DNA from: Cytobacillus firmus
GTDB lineage: Bacteria > Bacillota > Bacilli > Bacillales > Cytobacillaceae
Length of the DNA: 64,000 nt
NCBI RefSeq assembly: GCF_023657595.1
Contig: NZ_CP098323.1
Location: 396,001 to 460,000 of the forward strand
Direction: 5' to 3'
Of this stretch, positions 8,117 through 18,547 are shown piece after piece. The stretch's first letter is position 1; each line of letters starts with the position of its first letter. The notes beneath the pieces are model-generated. The model was not told the DNA's origin. It saw only the letters and a list, made by a program, of their open reading frames with translations, and did not search any database. A program made the translations under genes and the position numbers.

Positions 8117-8740
8117 TCATGCACCCTTTTTGTTCATCCATCGAAAAACTCTGGTAAGCCAGTATGCCAGCAGGAATAAGGTAATGTAAATAAGAAATAT
8201 ATAAATATAATTAACCCATTTATACTTTTGGAATAAACCGTGTGCGACAAGCAAGGGCTTAAAGCCAAATCCGAAAGCCAATGCAGTTAAAAGAGCATAA
8301 AGGTAGTAATTTTTATTGTTTTTTAAAGTCCATTGATATACGAGCATAATAGTGACAGGGATAATGGCTGCATCTAATGACAAGCTGGGTATGAACGGGA
8401 TCAGCTGATAAGGGTAGGCCCACAAACCGAAGCGGATTCCCGCTGCATCCACATATGAAAAAAGGACATGAACAGCAAATCCGAAAAAGCCGATGTGAAA
8501 AATGAGCTTTCGGTCAATTTTAAAGTATACAAGCATCAGGGGCAGGATGAGCAGACATGTGACAGTCCAAAACTGCCATGTGCCGAGGTGGGAGTATTGC
8601 TGCCAGTATTCAATCCCCTGCCGGGTCAGATCACCTTGAATAGCAACGAGTTTGTGGAAGAATTTATCTTGAGCGGGTGACAAACAGATCTCTCCCTTCA
8701 TTCTGCTGATGGTTATTTTGTCCAGAAGAGTGTTTTTCAT
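8117..8740 (-). CDS. CBO0543-like polytopic membrane protein
   Basis: A 207-residue protein. Residues 1-50 are soluble and amphipathic, followed by about five membrane helices (roughly 55-72, 80-96, 110-135, 145-165, 176-197). The segment YPYQLIPFIPSLSLDAAIIPVTIMLVYQW matches a protein family common in Bacillaceae that is named only after a Clostridium botulinum locus. Function is unknown. It stands alone between rpiA and a divergent transporter gene. The start at 8740 has only a weak ribosome site. Confidence 0.7.
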   Translation of the reverse strand: MKNTLLDKITISRMKGEICLSPAQDKFFHKLVAIQGDLTRQGIEYWQQYSHLGTWQFWTVTCLLILPLMLVYFKIDRKLIFHIGFFGFAVHVLFSYVDAAGIRFGLWAYPYQLIPFIPSLSLDAAIIPVTIMLVYQWTLKNNKNYYLYALLTALAFGFGFKPLLVAHGLFQKYKWVNYIYIFLIYITLFLLAYWLTRVFRWMNKKGA

Positions 8741-8847
8741 GCCCGTTCACTTTCCCTTTTTAAAGCTTTAAATAGACATATTCCTATATGAAATATGATA
8801 AAATGATACAAATTAATAATTTGGATTTTTTGGAAAGAAGGATCGGT

Positions 8848-9771
8848 GTGAAGAACATAAAAACATACATTCTCCTCACTTCCATCATGGCTTTGTGGGG
8901 ATTGAATGTCAGCATAATAAAAATTCTTGTCAGTTATTTTCCTCCGGTTTCGATTACTTCTCTGCGAATATTAACTGCAGGCATAACGGTGTTTTTAATA
9001 TTAGGCATAATGGGAAAAGTGAGGAAGCCGAGCGTAAGGGAAATCTCGTACATTGTTTTTGGCGGTTTTCTGAGTGTTGTCAGCCACCATTTTCTTCTGG
9101 CTATAGGACTAACGGGGACAAGTGCAGTGAATGGAGGGCTTATATTAGGTGCGGGTCCTCTCTTGACAGCTATATTGTCTTCCATTCTGCTGCGCCACAA
9201 GCCTACAGGCATTCAGGTGCTTGGTTTTCTGCTTGGCGGTGCAGGCGTGACTTTTATTGTTCTTTCAGGTAGTAAAGGGATATCGAGCTTAACTCCGGGC
9301 GATTTCTTTGTGTTTTTGTCCATTCTTGCACAGGCTCTTAGTTTCATTGTGATTAGCAAGGCCTCGAAAACGCTGGATCCGCGATTGCTGACAGGCTATA
9401 TGCTGGTTTTTGGAGGAGTGATCCTGTTTGTTATGGCGAGCGTGATGGAACCTGGGGGACTTAAGGGCATATCAGAAGCCCCAGCCTATGTTTGGGCTGC
9501 ATTTGCCGCATCTGCCGTGTTGGCAACAGCTGTCGGCCATATGGTTTATAACACTGCCATCCGCAATATCGGGCCGGCAGAAGCCAGTATTTTTTTGAAC
9601 CTGAATACCTTTTTCTCATTGGCAGGCTCGGCGCTGATCCTTGGTGAAGTCATTACCATCAACCACTTGCTTGGACTGGTTCTTATTGTGGGAGGTGTTC
9701 TTTCAGGATCTGGAGCATTGGAGGATTTAGTTTTCAGAAAGCGGAGAAAAGAGAATAGCCAGTATATGTAA
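8848..9771 (+). CDS. EamA-family (DMT superfamily) transporter
   Basis: A 307-residue protein with ten hydrophobic segments in two EamA repeats. The first has MALWGLNVSIIKIL and SVVSHHFLLAIGLTGTSAVNGGLI, the second AAFAASAVLATAVGHMVYNTAIRNIGPAEASIFLNLNTFFSLAG with the late LGEVIT motif. Such proteins export or import small metabolites such as amino acids; the substrate is unknown. The GTG at 8848 is preferred to an upstream ATG (8788) because AGAAGGA ends 5 bases before it and it removes an atypical polar N-terminus. Confidence 0.85.
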   Translation: MKNIKTYILLTSIMALWGLNVSIIKILVSYFPPVSITSLRILTAGITVFLILGIMGKVRKPSVREISYIVFGGFLSVVSHHFLLAIGLTGTSAVNGGLILGAGPLLTAILSSILLRHKPTGIQVLGFLLGGAGVTFIVLSGSKGISSLTPGDFFVFLSILAQALSFIVISKASKTLDPRLLTGYMLVFGGVILFVMASVMEPGGLKGISEAPAYVWAAFAASAVLATAVGHMVYNTAIRNIGPAEASIFLNLNTFFSLAGSALILGEVITINHLLGLVLIVGGVLSGSGALEDLVFRKRRKENSQYM

Positions 9772-9774
9772 AGT

Positions 9775-9804
9775 GATCTCTCGACATAGAGATCTCTTTT
9801 TTTT
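9775..9804 (+). terminator. Terminator after the EamA transporter
   Basis: GATCTCT (9775-9781) pairs with AGAGATC (9788-9794), then a T run. Confidence 0.85.
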
Positions 9805-9885
9805 GCAAAAAGTGGAATTGGGGAAAAGGTGTATTCAAAGGCCGCTAAAGGGAATAGAGGGGCTATAGAGAGAGGAGGAGCATGG

Positions 9886-10563
9886 ATGTATTTATCTATA
9901 ACAGTAAAGATGGCTGTGGGGCTGGTAATGCTGTTAGCGGTAACCCGTATTCTTGGAAAGAAGGAGCTTTCACAGGTAACCCCCTTTGACTTTGTCTATG
10001 CGGTTGTTCTTGGAGGGATCATTGAGGAAACGATTTATGATGAGAAAGTAACGGCGCTTCAAGTTATCTATTCGGCTCTATTATGGGGAGCATTTATTTA
10101 TATCATTGAAATTCTGGCAAAAAAGAAAAATATATTCAGAAGGATTTTAAAAGGCAGAGAGTCGATCCTGGTCAAGGAAGGCAAGCTGGATGTAAAAGAG
10201 ATGGAGAAAAATCATCTTGAGATGGAACAGCTTAGGACGATGCTGCGCCAGAAAGGAGTATTCAGCATGAACGAAGTCAAATATGCTTATCTTGAAACCA
10301 ATGGGGGCTTAAGCGTAATGAAATATCAAAAAGGAGAGCCTGTCACTCCTGAAATGATGAAACTTGAGGTAAAGGAAAAGAATCCTTCCATTTTACTGAT
10401 TGATGAAGGAGAAGTAGTGGAAGACGGCTTGACATTATTGGGTAAAGATGGAAAGTGGCTGAGGGAATCCATTAAAACCGAAGGCTATCATAATATCAAA
10501 GAAATATTCTGTGCGGAATGGTCGGAAGAAGAAGGGTTTTATATTGTAGCTTATAAAAAATGA
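9886..10563 (+). CDS. DUF421 membrane protein (YetF/YrbG type)
   Basis: A 225-residue protein with two or three N-terminal membrane helices. The conserved TRILGKKELSQVTPFDFVYAVVLGGIIEE block (about 20-50) is followed by a soluble alpha/beta domain with LVKEGKLD, EQLRTMLRQKGVFSMNEVKYAYLETNG, LSVMKY and PSILLIDEGE. This is the DUF421 architecture, some members of which are linked to spore envelope or stress physiology in bacilli; biochemical role unknown. ATG 9886 is chosen because AGAGGAGGAG ends 5 bases before it. Confidence 0.85.
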   Translation: MYLSITVKMAVGLVMLLAVTRILGKKELSQVTPFDFVYAVVLGGIIEETIYDEKVTALQVIYSALLWGAFIYIIEILAKKKNIFRRILKGRESILVKEGKLDVKEMEKNHLEMEQLRTMLRQKGVFSMNEVKYAYLETNGGLSVMKYQKGEPVTPEMMKLEVKEKNPSILLIDEGEVVEDGLTLLGKDGKWLRESIKTEGYHNIKEIFCAEWSEEEGFYIVAYKK

Positions 10564-10582
10564 GCCTTGCATCTGCAAGGCT
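10563..10582. terminator. Bidirectional terminator
   Basis: AGCCTTGC (10563-10570) and GCAAGGCT (10575-10582) form a perfect 8-bp stem with a 4-base loop overlapping the DUF421 stop codon. The same hairpin serves the convergent dehydrogenase gene. Confidence 0.8.
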
Positions 10583-10589
10583 CTCTCTA

Positions 10590-11552
10590 TTAATATCCCT
10601 TTTTATAATCAACAAGATTAATGCCTGGTATACCTCTGTTTATATATTCTTTTAAATTGGGAATAAATATATCTTCAATTACACGTCTGGTATAGTATTC
10701 CGTTGATCCGGCTGTGTGCGGAGTAACGATGACATTATCAAGCTCCCACAGCGTGCTGTCTTCAGAAAGCGGTTCTTTTTCAAATACATCAAGCCCTGCA
10801 CCGGCAATCACGCCGTTCTGCAGTGCGTCGATCAAATCTCTTTCCTTTACAATTTCACCCCGGCCGATATTGATAAAGAAGGAAGAATCCTTCATGAGAG
10901 CAAACTGTTCGGATCCGAATAGCTGTTGGGTTTCCTGTGTAAGCGGAAGGGTGACCACAACATAGTCACATTGCGGAAGCACATCGTTCAGCTGTCCGGA
11001 CGTATACATTTCATCAAAATACTCTTCAGGTTTTCCGGAGTGACGGACTCCAATCACCTTCATGCCGAATGCTTTGGCAATCCTGGCCGTTTCTTTTCCG
11101 ATGGCTCCTGTGCCAATCAGGCCGATGGTTTTATTATGTATTTCGAGCTTTAGTCCGGAATGGTGCCATACTTTAGCTTGCTGATTTTTCACATATGTAT
11201 GGATTTTGCGGGTAAGCCCGAGCATGAGAGCGAAAATGGTTTCAGAAATAGGGTTGGCATGTACGCCATTAGCGCTCGTAATCTGGATGTCCTGTAATTC
11301 CATTTCTGCCAGGGGGAGGGAATCGACACCTGCACTCCAGGACTGGAACCAGCGGAGTTTGCTGTCTCCGTCAAGGACCATCTCTTTAAGTTCCTTTTTC
11401 CAGCCGGCGATGACTTCGGCTTTTTTCATTTCATTTTGCCAGTTTGCGGAATCCTTGCCGGAAATGAGCTCCCAATCGGGAATGATTTCTTTTATTTTTT
11501 TTAGCTGTGAGGGTTCCAGATCATGGGTAATGATACAGGTTCTTTTTGTCAT
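10590..11552 (-). CDS. D-isomer specific 2-hydroxyacid dehydrogenase
   Basis: A 320-residue NAD(P)-dependent oxidoreductase. Features in order are an N-terminal catalytic half-domain, SANGVHANPISETIFALMLGLTRK at the domain hinge, the Rossmann motif GLIGTGAIGKETARIAKAFGM, YVVVTLPLTQETQQLF, INIGRGEIV with the substrate Arg, DVFEKEPL with the catalytic Glu, and VTPHTAGSTEYY with the catalytic His. Members reduce 2-keto acids or act as glyoxylate/hydroxypyruvate reductases; the substrate cannot be read here. GGAGG lies 7 bases before the ATG. A single-gene unit. Confidence 0.88.
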   Translation of the reverse strand: MTKRTCIITHDLEPSQLKKIKEIIPDWELISGKDSANWQNEMKKAEVIAGWKKELKEMVLDGDSKLRWFQSWSAGVDSLPLAEMELQDIQITSANGVHANPISETIFALMLGLTRKIHTYVKNQQAKVWHHSGLKLEIHNKTIGLIGTGAIGKETARIAKAFGMKVIGVRHSGKPEEYFDEMYTSGQLNDVLPQCDYVVVTLPLTQETQQLFGSEQFALMKDSSFFINIGRGEIVKERDLIDALQNGVIAGAGLDVFEKEPLSEDSTLWELDNVIVTPHTAGSTEYYTRRVIEDIFIPNLKEYINRGIPGINLVDYKKGY

Positions 11553-11630
11553 GTGTGTGCCTCCATTTTATTTTTTTGAAAAGTCGGTAAATATATCATA
11601 GTCTATAAAGGAGAACTTTTCTAATAAAAT

Positions 11631-11658
11631 ATCCCCCGGGTGTAAGGCACCGGGGGAT
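11631..11658. terminator. Strong GC-rich bidirectional hairpin
   Basis: ATCCCCCGG (11631-11639) pairs with CCGGGGGAT (11650-11658). It lies downstream of the 115-residue hypothetical gene and upstream of the dehydrogenase, so it most likely terminates the former. Confidence 0.7.
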
Positions 11659-11668
11659 GATCTATCTA

Positions 11669-12016
11669 TTAAGAGGGCTGAAAACCTATTAATTTGGCTT
11701 TCTTATCGACACCAAGCGTCGTCTTATCCGGGAAGGTAATGACAGAGCTGATGTAATCCCAGCGGATCAGAAAATGGGTGACACAATCTTCTTCCTTTTG
11801 CTGTTCTTCCGGGATGTTGGTACCGTCTTCTTTTTGTACCATTGTTCGCTTGAAGCAAGGGTTCTCAACCCAAATTCCCATGCTTTCTGTTTTGATCAGT
11901 TTAACAAGATACCACTCATCGGGCTGAAAAATGCCTGTAATGGAGCCGACGAGATCATTTGGAAAGTTCTTGAATTTTATTTGGATCTTTTGACCTGTAA
12001 AGTTTTCAAGATGCAT
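11669..12016 (-). CDS. Conserved-looking hypothetical protein
   Basis: A 115-residue soluble protein I do not recognise. It opens with a beta-rich segment (QKIQIKFKNFPNDLVGSITGIFQPDEWYLVKLIKTESMGIWVENP) resembling a small barrel, has a charged loop (KEDGTNIPEEQQKEED), and ends with a second beta-rich stretch. AGGAGG lies upstream of ATG 12016, and flanking terminators on both sides make it a single-gene unit, so it is very probably expressed. Confidence 0.65.
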   Translation of the reverse strand: MHLENFTGQKIQIKFKNFPNDLVGSITGIFQPDEWYLVKLIKTESMGIWVENPCFKRTMVQKEDGTNIPEEQQKEEDCVTHFLIRWDYISSVITFPDKTTLGVDKKAKLIGFQPS

Positions 12017-12083
12017 ATATGAACCTCCTGAACTATTAAAATTCGTTTTTTATACTCTTCCTTTATTTGAGTGTTTTAAACAT

Positions 12084-12127
12084 CAAAAAAGCAAGATCCA
12101 GTCATTATGCTGGACCTTGCTTTTTTT
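12084..12127. terminator. Bidirectional terminator hairpin
   Basis: AAAAAAGCAAGATCCAG and CTGGACCTTGCTTTTTTT form a long stem with one mismatch. Its T run follows on the plus strand and its A run serves the minus-strand MBL gene. Confidence 0.75.
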
Positions 12128-12976
12128 CTAGCGTTCCCCGTCTACATATTTTCCGTGGTCTGGAACGGCAATTTCATCAAAATCATTTACAAGTCTGGTG
12201 AGGCTTTCCCTTAATACAGCGGCAGCCATGGGAATGCCGTGTCCTGTGATGGCAACATCCGGCTGAAGGGCTTCAAGTTTCTGTACGGATATCCTGGCCG
12301 CATCCCAATCTGTCGTCAGATAGCGGGGCGGGCCGCTGATTTCCTGTTCCTGGGTGAGGACACTGTATAAGGATTCCTGTTTCACAGTTACGAAAGCATC
12401 ACCTGCAATCAGCACACGATCCGACTCCCTGAACAAGGAAACATGGCCAGGGGTATGACCTGGTGTGTGGATCCATTTCCATCCTTCCATATGGGGAACA
12501 TTTCCGTCTTCAGGATAGGACTGAACATGGGTTCCGAGATCGATGCCTTCATGCGGAAAAGTGGGGGACATCTTTGCGACAAGTCCGCCTTCAACACTCG
12601 CGTCAGGTTTTGGGTAATCCTGCTGACCTGTTAAAAATGGCATTTCCAGTGTGTGTGCGTATACAGGAACCTGCCAGCGCTCAACCAAATTAATAATTGC
12701 ACCAACATGGTCAAAGTGGCCATGTGTAAGAATAATGGCTTTCGGTCTGGCGTTCTCTCCAAAAAGTTCTTCGGCGGCATCCATGATTTTCTCTGCAGAT
12801 TTTGGCATGCCTGCGTCAACCAGAACCCAGTCGCCGGGCTTTTCTGATATTCGCACAAAACAAACATTGACAATCTGAACTGTCAGGCAGTAAACTCCAT
12901 CCGCTTCGTTTACAATCATTCCGCTCGTGGAGGAAGTCATGGGCATATAGCGTTCAGTTGATGAACTTTCCTTCAA
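12128..12976 (-). CDS. Metallo-beta-lactamase fold hydrolase
   Basis: A 282-residue MBL-fold protein. The metal site is clear: THGHFDH (His85, His87, Asp89, His90), HTPGHTPGHVSLF with the third-position His, AGDAFVT with the bridging Asp, and a late TGHG. It is glyoxalase II-like or a lactonase/hydrolase of unknown substrate. The first residues, rich in Ser and Thr, precede the core (GVYCLTVQIVNVCFVRI). TTG 12976 is taken as start because AGGAGG lies 8 bases upstream. Confidence 0.85.
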   Translation of the reverse strand: MKESSSTERYMPMTSSTSGMIVNEADGVYCLTVQIVNVCFVRISEKPGDWVLVDAGMPKSAEKIMDAAEELFGENARPKAIILTHGHFDHVGAIINLVERWQVPVYAHTLEMPFLTGQQDYPKPDASVEGGLVAKMSPTFPHEGIDLGTHVQSYPEDGNVPHMEGWKWIHTPGHTPGHVSLFRESDRVLIAGDAFVTVKQESLYSVLTQEQEISGPPRYLTTDWDAARISVQKLEALQPDVAITGHGIPMAAAVLRESLTRLVNDFDEIAVPDHGKYVDGER

Positions 12977-13082
12977 AAATATTACCTCCTTTAAAAATAA
13001 CAGACCCCTTATCTTTTTGAGTATACCCGCATGTGACTTTTGTATGCGGCATATTCAGGAGGAGGAGGGAATATATGCAAAA

Positions 13083-13111
13083 AAAGCTCTGCCGCATAAT
13101 GGCAGAGCTTT
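13083..13111. terminator. Terminator of the TerD-TerB gene
   Basis: AAAGCTCTGCC (13083-13093) pairs with GGCAGAGCTTT (13101-13111), flanked by A on the left, which becomes the T tail on the minus strand. Confidence 0.8.
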
Positions 13112-13117
13112 GGAAAA

Positions 13118-14569
13118 TTAAGATAGAAATTCATGAGGGTTTAATCCGAGTTCCATGCAGATTTCTGTAACAGCCTGTTTTTCATTTTGATCAAAGTTCC
13201 CATCAGCATAACCGATCGCGATGCAATAACGGGCTACGAGGCGGGCGATCTCAGGCTTATTTCTTACCCGGCCAACTGCTTTGAAGGCTTCAGCCCGGCC
13301 GATGATCGGGTCCATCTCAATCCGCTGGACGAACATATTGAATTGCTGTATCACCTTTTGGGTATCAAACACTTTTAATTCCTGGCTGCTGTTTACAAAT
13401 TCGATCATCTTTTGGCGTTCAGATGGATCAAGCCTGCCATCTGCCATGCCGACAAGAGCGCATGAAGCTACAACGGCGTCCATGACATCCTGGCTCTTGA
13501 ATCGGGTGAACAGCTCCTGTGCGCGGCGCTTTTGGTCATTGGCCCACTGAGCGTAATCTGTCTGGTTAGGTGACCATGAATTACCGCAGGCATTACAGGT
13601 GAGCTTCAGCTGATTTTTACCAATAAAGCCGCCAAGAAGTCCTACAGGGCCAAGGATGAGTCCTCCGATTGCTGCTTTTCCAAGGCCAAATCCCTTTTGG
13701 CCGGTGCGGATGTTAGTGGATCCGCACCGGGTGCAGGCAATATTCCCATCTGTATAGGATTGAGCCTGTACCGGCTGTCCAAAACCTGTTTGGCCGCCCA
13801 TCGCAGAAGGCTGGGAAGGAGGCGTGCTATATGCAGTCTGATTGTAGGCAGGCTGGCCAAAAGAAGACGGGCTGTGGCCTGATTGAGAATGCTGGATTTG
13901 CTGTGGACTGAATCCATGAGACTGCTGTCCGTAATTTGCCTGCTGCTGAAATTGGCCATGCCCGAATGACGGCTGTTGACTTGGAGCAGGTTCATCATCT
14001 ACGGAAACACCGAAATTGCGGCAGAGGGCAGCTAATCCTCCCTGAAATCCGCTTGCAATGGCATTGAATTTCCACTCGCCATTGTGGCGGTAAAGCTCTG
14101 CAGCGACGATGGCTGTTTCAACAGTAAAGTCACGGCCAAGGTCGAAGCGGAGCAGCTCCTCGTTCGTCATGGCATTAAAAATTCTTACATAGGCATTTGA
14201 AACTTGTCCGAAGTTCTGTCCCTTCATCTGGGCATCATGAATGGTGATAGTAAACGCAATTCGATGGATATGCTGCGGCACCTTATTCAACTCGATGCGG
14301 ATTTGCTCATCATCCCCGGTGCCAGCTCCCGTTCTGTTATCACTGCTGTAGAGAATCGATCCGTTTCCGCCGGATGGATTATTATAAAACACAAAGTCAC
14401 TGTCACTTTGCACTTTGCCGGATGCGCCTGTTAAAAATGCTGAAGCATCCAGGTCATATTGAGATTGATTGTGGCTGACATCCCAGCCCAATCCTGCCAT
14501 CACAACCTGCAAACCAGGATTGGTTTTGGTCAAATCTACTTTTTGTCCCTTGCTCAATCGAACTCCCAC
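13118..14569 (-). CDS. TerD - zinc ribbon - TerB fusion protein
   Basis: A 483-residue multidomain protein. Residues about 1-187 are a TerD calcium-binding stress domain (LSKGQKVDLTKTNPGL, DLDASAFL, DDEQIRIELNKVP, DFTVETAIVAAELYRHNGEWKF). A Gln/Ser/Gly-rich linker covers about 190-275. A zinc ribbon follows (CTRCGS...CNACG) with a glycine-rich hydrophobic insert (GLGKAAIGGLILGPVGLLGGFIG) between its Cys pairs. Residues about 340-483 are a TerB-like helical domain with two acidic motifs (ADGRLDPSE, ADGNFDQNE). The GTG at 14569 is preferred over GTG 14578, which lies too close to AGGAGTG. Predicted role: tellurite or envelope stress response; exact function unknown. Confidence 0.85.
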   Translation of the reverse strand: MGVRLSKGQKVDLTKTNPGLQVVMAGLGWDVSHNQSQYDLDASAFLTGASGKVQSDSDFVFYNNPSGGNGSILYSSDNRTGAGTGDDEQIRIELNKVPQHIHRIAFTITIHDAQMKGQNFGQVSNAYVRIFNAMTNEELLRFDLGRDFTVETAIVAAELYRHNGEWKFNAIASGFQGGLAALCRNFGVSVDDEPAPSQQPSFGHGQFQQQANYGQQSHGFSPQQIQHSQSGHSPSSFGQPAYNQTAYSTPPSQPSAMGGQTGFGQPVQAQSYTDGNIACTRCGSTNIRTGQKGFGLGKAAIGGLILGPVGLLGGFIGKNQLKLTCNACGNSWSPNQTDYAQWANDQKRRAQELFTRFKSQDVMDAVVASCALVGMADGRLDPSERQKMIEFVNSSQELKVFDTQKVIQQFNMFVQRIEMDPIIGRAEAFKAVGRVRNKPEIARLVARYCIAIGYADGNFDQNEKQAVTEICMELGLNPHEFLS

Positions 14570-14766
14570 AGATTTCACTCCTAAATTCGTTTTTATGTAT
14601 GGATAATTTGTTATACGTACTGGAAAGAAAGAAGTTTCATAGTTTTCATTATAATGGAATCTAATGCGAAGTGAAACTTAGCTATTCTAAGGTTGAAAAA
14701 ATGATTTTGATGCCGGCCGTAGAATAGAATATTAATGATGATGTTTTTGTCATAGGAGGAGATAAA

Positions 14767-15492
14767 TTGAATAAAAGAGCGAAAGTATTTGCGCATCGCG
14801 GTGTCAGCGGGCATTTTCCGGAAAACACGATGGCCGCATTCCAGGCTGCTTTGGAGGCAGGAGCAGATGGCATTGAATTGGATGTGCAGATGGCGAAGGA
14901 TGGTATGCTTGTAATCATTCATGACGAAAAAGTGGACAGAACGACAGGCGGAACCGGTTATATTAAGGACATGACCTTTGAAGAAATCCTGCAGCTTGAT
15001 GCCGGGAGCTGGTTTGCGGAAGTTAACGCCGGAGAAACAATCCCCGATTTGGAGAAATTCTTAAAATGGGCAGTGATGGAGGGCAACGAACTGCTGATCA
15101 ATATTGAATTGAAAAATGATTTGATTGACTATCCAGGGATGGAAAAAAAGGTGATTGACCTTATCTTTAAGTATGGGTTGGAACAGCGCGTCATTATCTC
15201 ATCCTTCAATGCGGAGAGCCTGAGGAGAGTCCGGGACTGCCATTTAACGATACAGACGGGTTATTTGATTGAAGGCATTCCTGAAAATGCACTTGAAATG
15301 GCGAAAACTATCGGTGCAGACAGTATTCATTGTCAAGAGAGGTTTGCCCTATCCGAGCTTGGAAGGAGAGCAATGGAAGCAGGGTTTCCGCTGCGGGTAT
15401 ATACCGTAAATGATGAAACCCGCAGCGAATTTTTAACTAATGCCGGAGTAGAAGTGATTATGACTGATTTTCCGGAAAGGTTTTTGAAATAA
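14767..15492 (+). CDS. Glycerophosphodiester phosphodiesterase (UgpQ/GlpQ family)
   Basis: A 241-residue GDPD-family TIM barrel. Catalytic features are visible: FAHRGVSGHFPENT (His10, Arg11 and the metal Glu in PENT), GIELDVQMAKDGMLVIIHDE (metal Glu and Asp, general acid His), DRTTGGTG and the LDAGSWF motif. It hydrolyses glycerophosphodiesters to glycerol-3-phosphate and an alcohol. No signal peptide, so probably cytoplasmic. The start is TTG 14767 with AGGAGGAG 5 bases upstream. It stands alone. Confidence 0.9.
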   Translation: MNKRAKVFAHRGVSGHFPENTMAAFQAALEAGADGIELDVQMAKDGMLVIIHDEKVDRTTGGTGYIKDMTFEEILQLDAGSWFAEVNAGETIPDLEKFLKWAVMEGNELLINIELKNDLIDYPGMEKKVIDLIFKYGLEQRVIISSFNAESLRRVRDCHLTIQTGYLIEGIPENALEMAKTIGADSIHCQERFALSELGRRAMEAGFPLRVYTVNDETRSEFLTNAGVEVIMTDFPERFLK

Positions 15493-15609
15493 TGATTTTG
15501 TTGGATGTGGAAATTCTGATTATCCACGCATCCACATAAGACACCGCTTCTCCAGCAAAAGTAAAATAAACTGCATCAAACCGCGGCAAAATGAATTTAT
15601 CCATTCATA

Positions 15610-15644
15610 AAAAAACAAGCGCACATCATGAGCGCTTGTTTTTT
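15610..15644. terminator. Terminator between phosphodiesterase and membrane protein gene
   Basis: AAAAAACAAGCGC (15610-15622) pairs with GCGCTTGTTTTTT (15632-15644), a 13-bp stem usable in both directions. Confidence 0.85.
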
Positions 15645-16089
15645 ATACCTGCCAAAGCACCGGCTTGGCTACCATGAACCAGAGCATGAGCATTAACAGA
15701 AAAAGATAGATCCAGACGGAGCGTGTAAGCTTTCTGATTAGGAAATGCTGATCTGCTCCTGGCTCATCAAATTTCCTCAGGACGGGAGTGAAGGCCCGGG
15801 CGAGAAAAAAGACTGAGCCTCCCATGACTGCCAGGGTAGCGACGATCCAAGATGTCGTCCAGGCCCAGTGGCTGTTCACGATTAAAAGGATACCCGAGCC
15901 TACAAGTACATGTCCTGCATGCTTGACAAGGCGCACGGACGTCCTGAAGATGCCGATATATGCCTGCTGGACCCCGGGATGAGCCGTTCCCAATTTATTG
16001 ACGATTGGGATCAGAATAAAAAATGGTCCAACAGAAAGAATGGCACTGCTGACATGGATATACAGCAGTATTCGGTACAATATGTCCAT
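15643..16089 (-). CDS. DUF2269-like integral membrane protein
   Basis: A 148-residue protein with four hydrophobic helices (about 5-27, 55-72, 78-97, 122-143). The first carries ILLYIHVSSAILSVGPFF with a His, and HAGHVLVGSGILLIVNS follows, a pattern of small four-helix membrane proteins annotated DUF2269 or similar. No catalytic motif is visible. It overlaps its terminator and lies 9 bases downstream of the ASCH gene, so the two are probably co-transcribed. Confidence 0.65.
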   Translation of the reverse strand: MDILYRILLYIHVSSAILSVGPFFILIPIVNKLGTAHPGVQQAYIGIFRTSVRLVKHAGHVLVGSGILLIVNSHWAWTTSWIVATLAVMGGSVFFLARAFTPVLRKFDEPGADQHFLIRKLTRSVWIYLFLLMLMLWFMVAKPVLWQV

Positions 16090-16098
16090 TCCGGCAGA

Positions 16099-16449
16099 TT
16101 ACTTCGTCACTGCGCTGAATTCATGAACCCATACACGCATTTGCGGAAGCCAAGGCATTCCCGGATGCATGGAAAGGATGGATTGCTTGTAGTCTTCCAA
16201 ATTTTCGAAGCCTTCCTGGCGGGCATGCTCGTCTGTTAACTCACCAAGGGATTGTGAATAAACTTTATCTACAACAAAGTCCTGTCCCTCAAGTGTCATG
16301 ATTTCTCCCACATCAGCATAGCGGCCGTTGCGGCGTGTAGCTGTTTTCTTTCCTGCAAGAACCTTTTCAACGTCCTCTTTAACGGTAACCATGCGGTCTA
16401 CTGAACATGTTTTCGGCGGTAATGTATTTGGGTCATGCTGATTTGACAT
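16099..16449 (-). CDS. ASCH domain-containing protein
   Basis: A 116-residue protein. VEKVLAGKKTATRRNGRYADVGEIMTLEGQDFVVDKVYSQSLGELTDEHARQEGF carries the ASCH pattern: GKK-T-R, a G-x-hydrophobic strand, then VxxVY and the DEHARxEGF helix. ASCH domains bind RNA or modified nucleotides, and some are amidohydrolases for N4-acetylcytidine. The CxxVDRM N-terminal segment is not diagnostic. A good AGGAGG site precedes the ATG. Confidence 0.75.
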   Translation of the reverse strand: MSNQHDPNTLPPKTCSVDRMVTVKEDVEKVLAGKKTATRRNGRYADVGEIMTLEGQDFVVDKVYSQSLGELTDEHARQEGFENLEDYKQSILSMHPGMPWLPQMRVWVHEFSAVTK

Positions 16450-16573
16450 AATCTATTCCTCCTTATGTAAATGCTTACTTTTAGTACCTTACCATACTTT
16501 CCTGCGGAAAGGCAGTTTATGAAATGTTTTACGGGTAAAAAAGCCTGGGGAAAGAATCCCTCAAGCTTAATGC

Positions 16574-18265
<1,692 letters not shown>

Positions 18266-18547
18266 ACCGGTATCAGCCTTTCTGTTTATGTAGTTAGTAC
18301 TTATTTTAATTATATCGGGAAGGAAAATAAAGCGAAACTTCCCTTAGCTGTGTTGCTGTCGTTTATTAGGCAATACTCTTTATTCATTCTTTCTATTATA
18401 AACAAGGCGATGGTGGAAAAAAAGTTTTTCTCAATGCTGGATGCGAAGTTTTACAAAAATGTTAAATACTTTCAAAAGAGGAGGGATAGAGGGATGTGAA
18501 AAGAATATCTCTTAATAAGAAAAAATCTATTGAATGGAGGAAGGAAC

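Noticed and set aside
13075-13170. Short plus-strand ORF after AGGAGGAGGAGGG
   Set aside because: The 31-residue frame reads through the TerD-TerB terminator and into its coding sequence antisense. The ribosome-site-like string is probably chance.
18266-18547. T-box leader for glnS
   Set aside because: I looked for the AGGGTGG-type T-box core and for a tall specifier stem upstream of glnS on the minus strand and saw neither.
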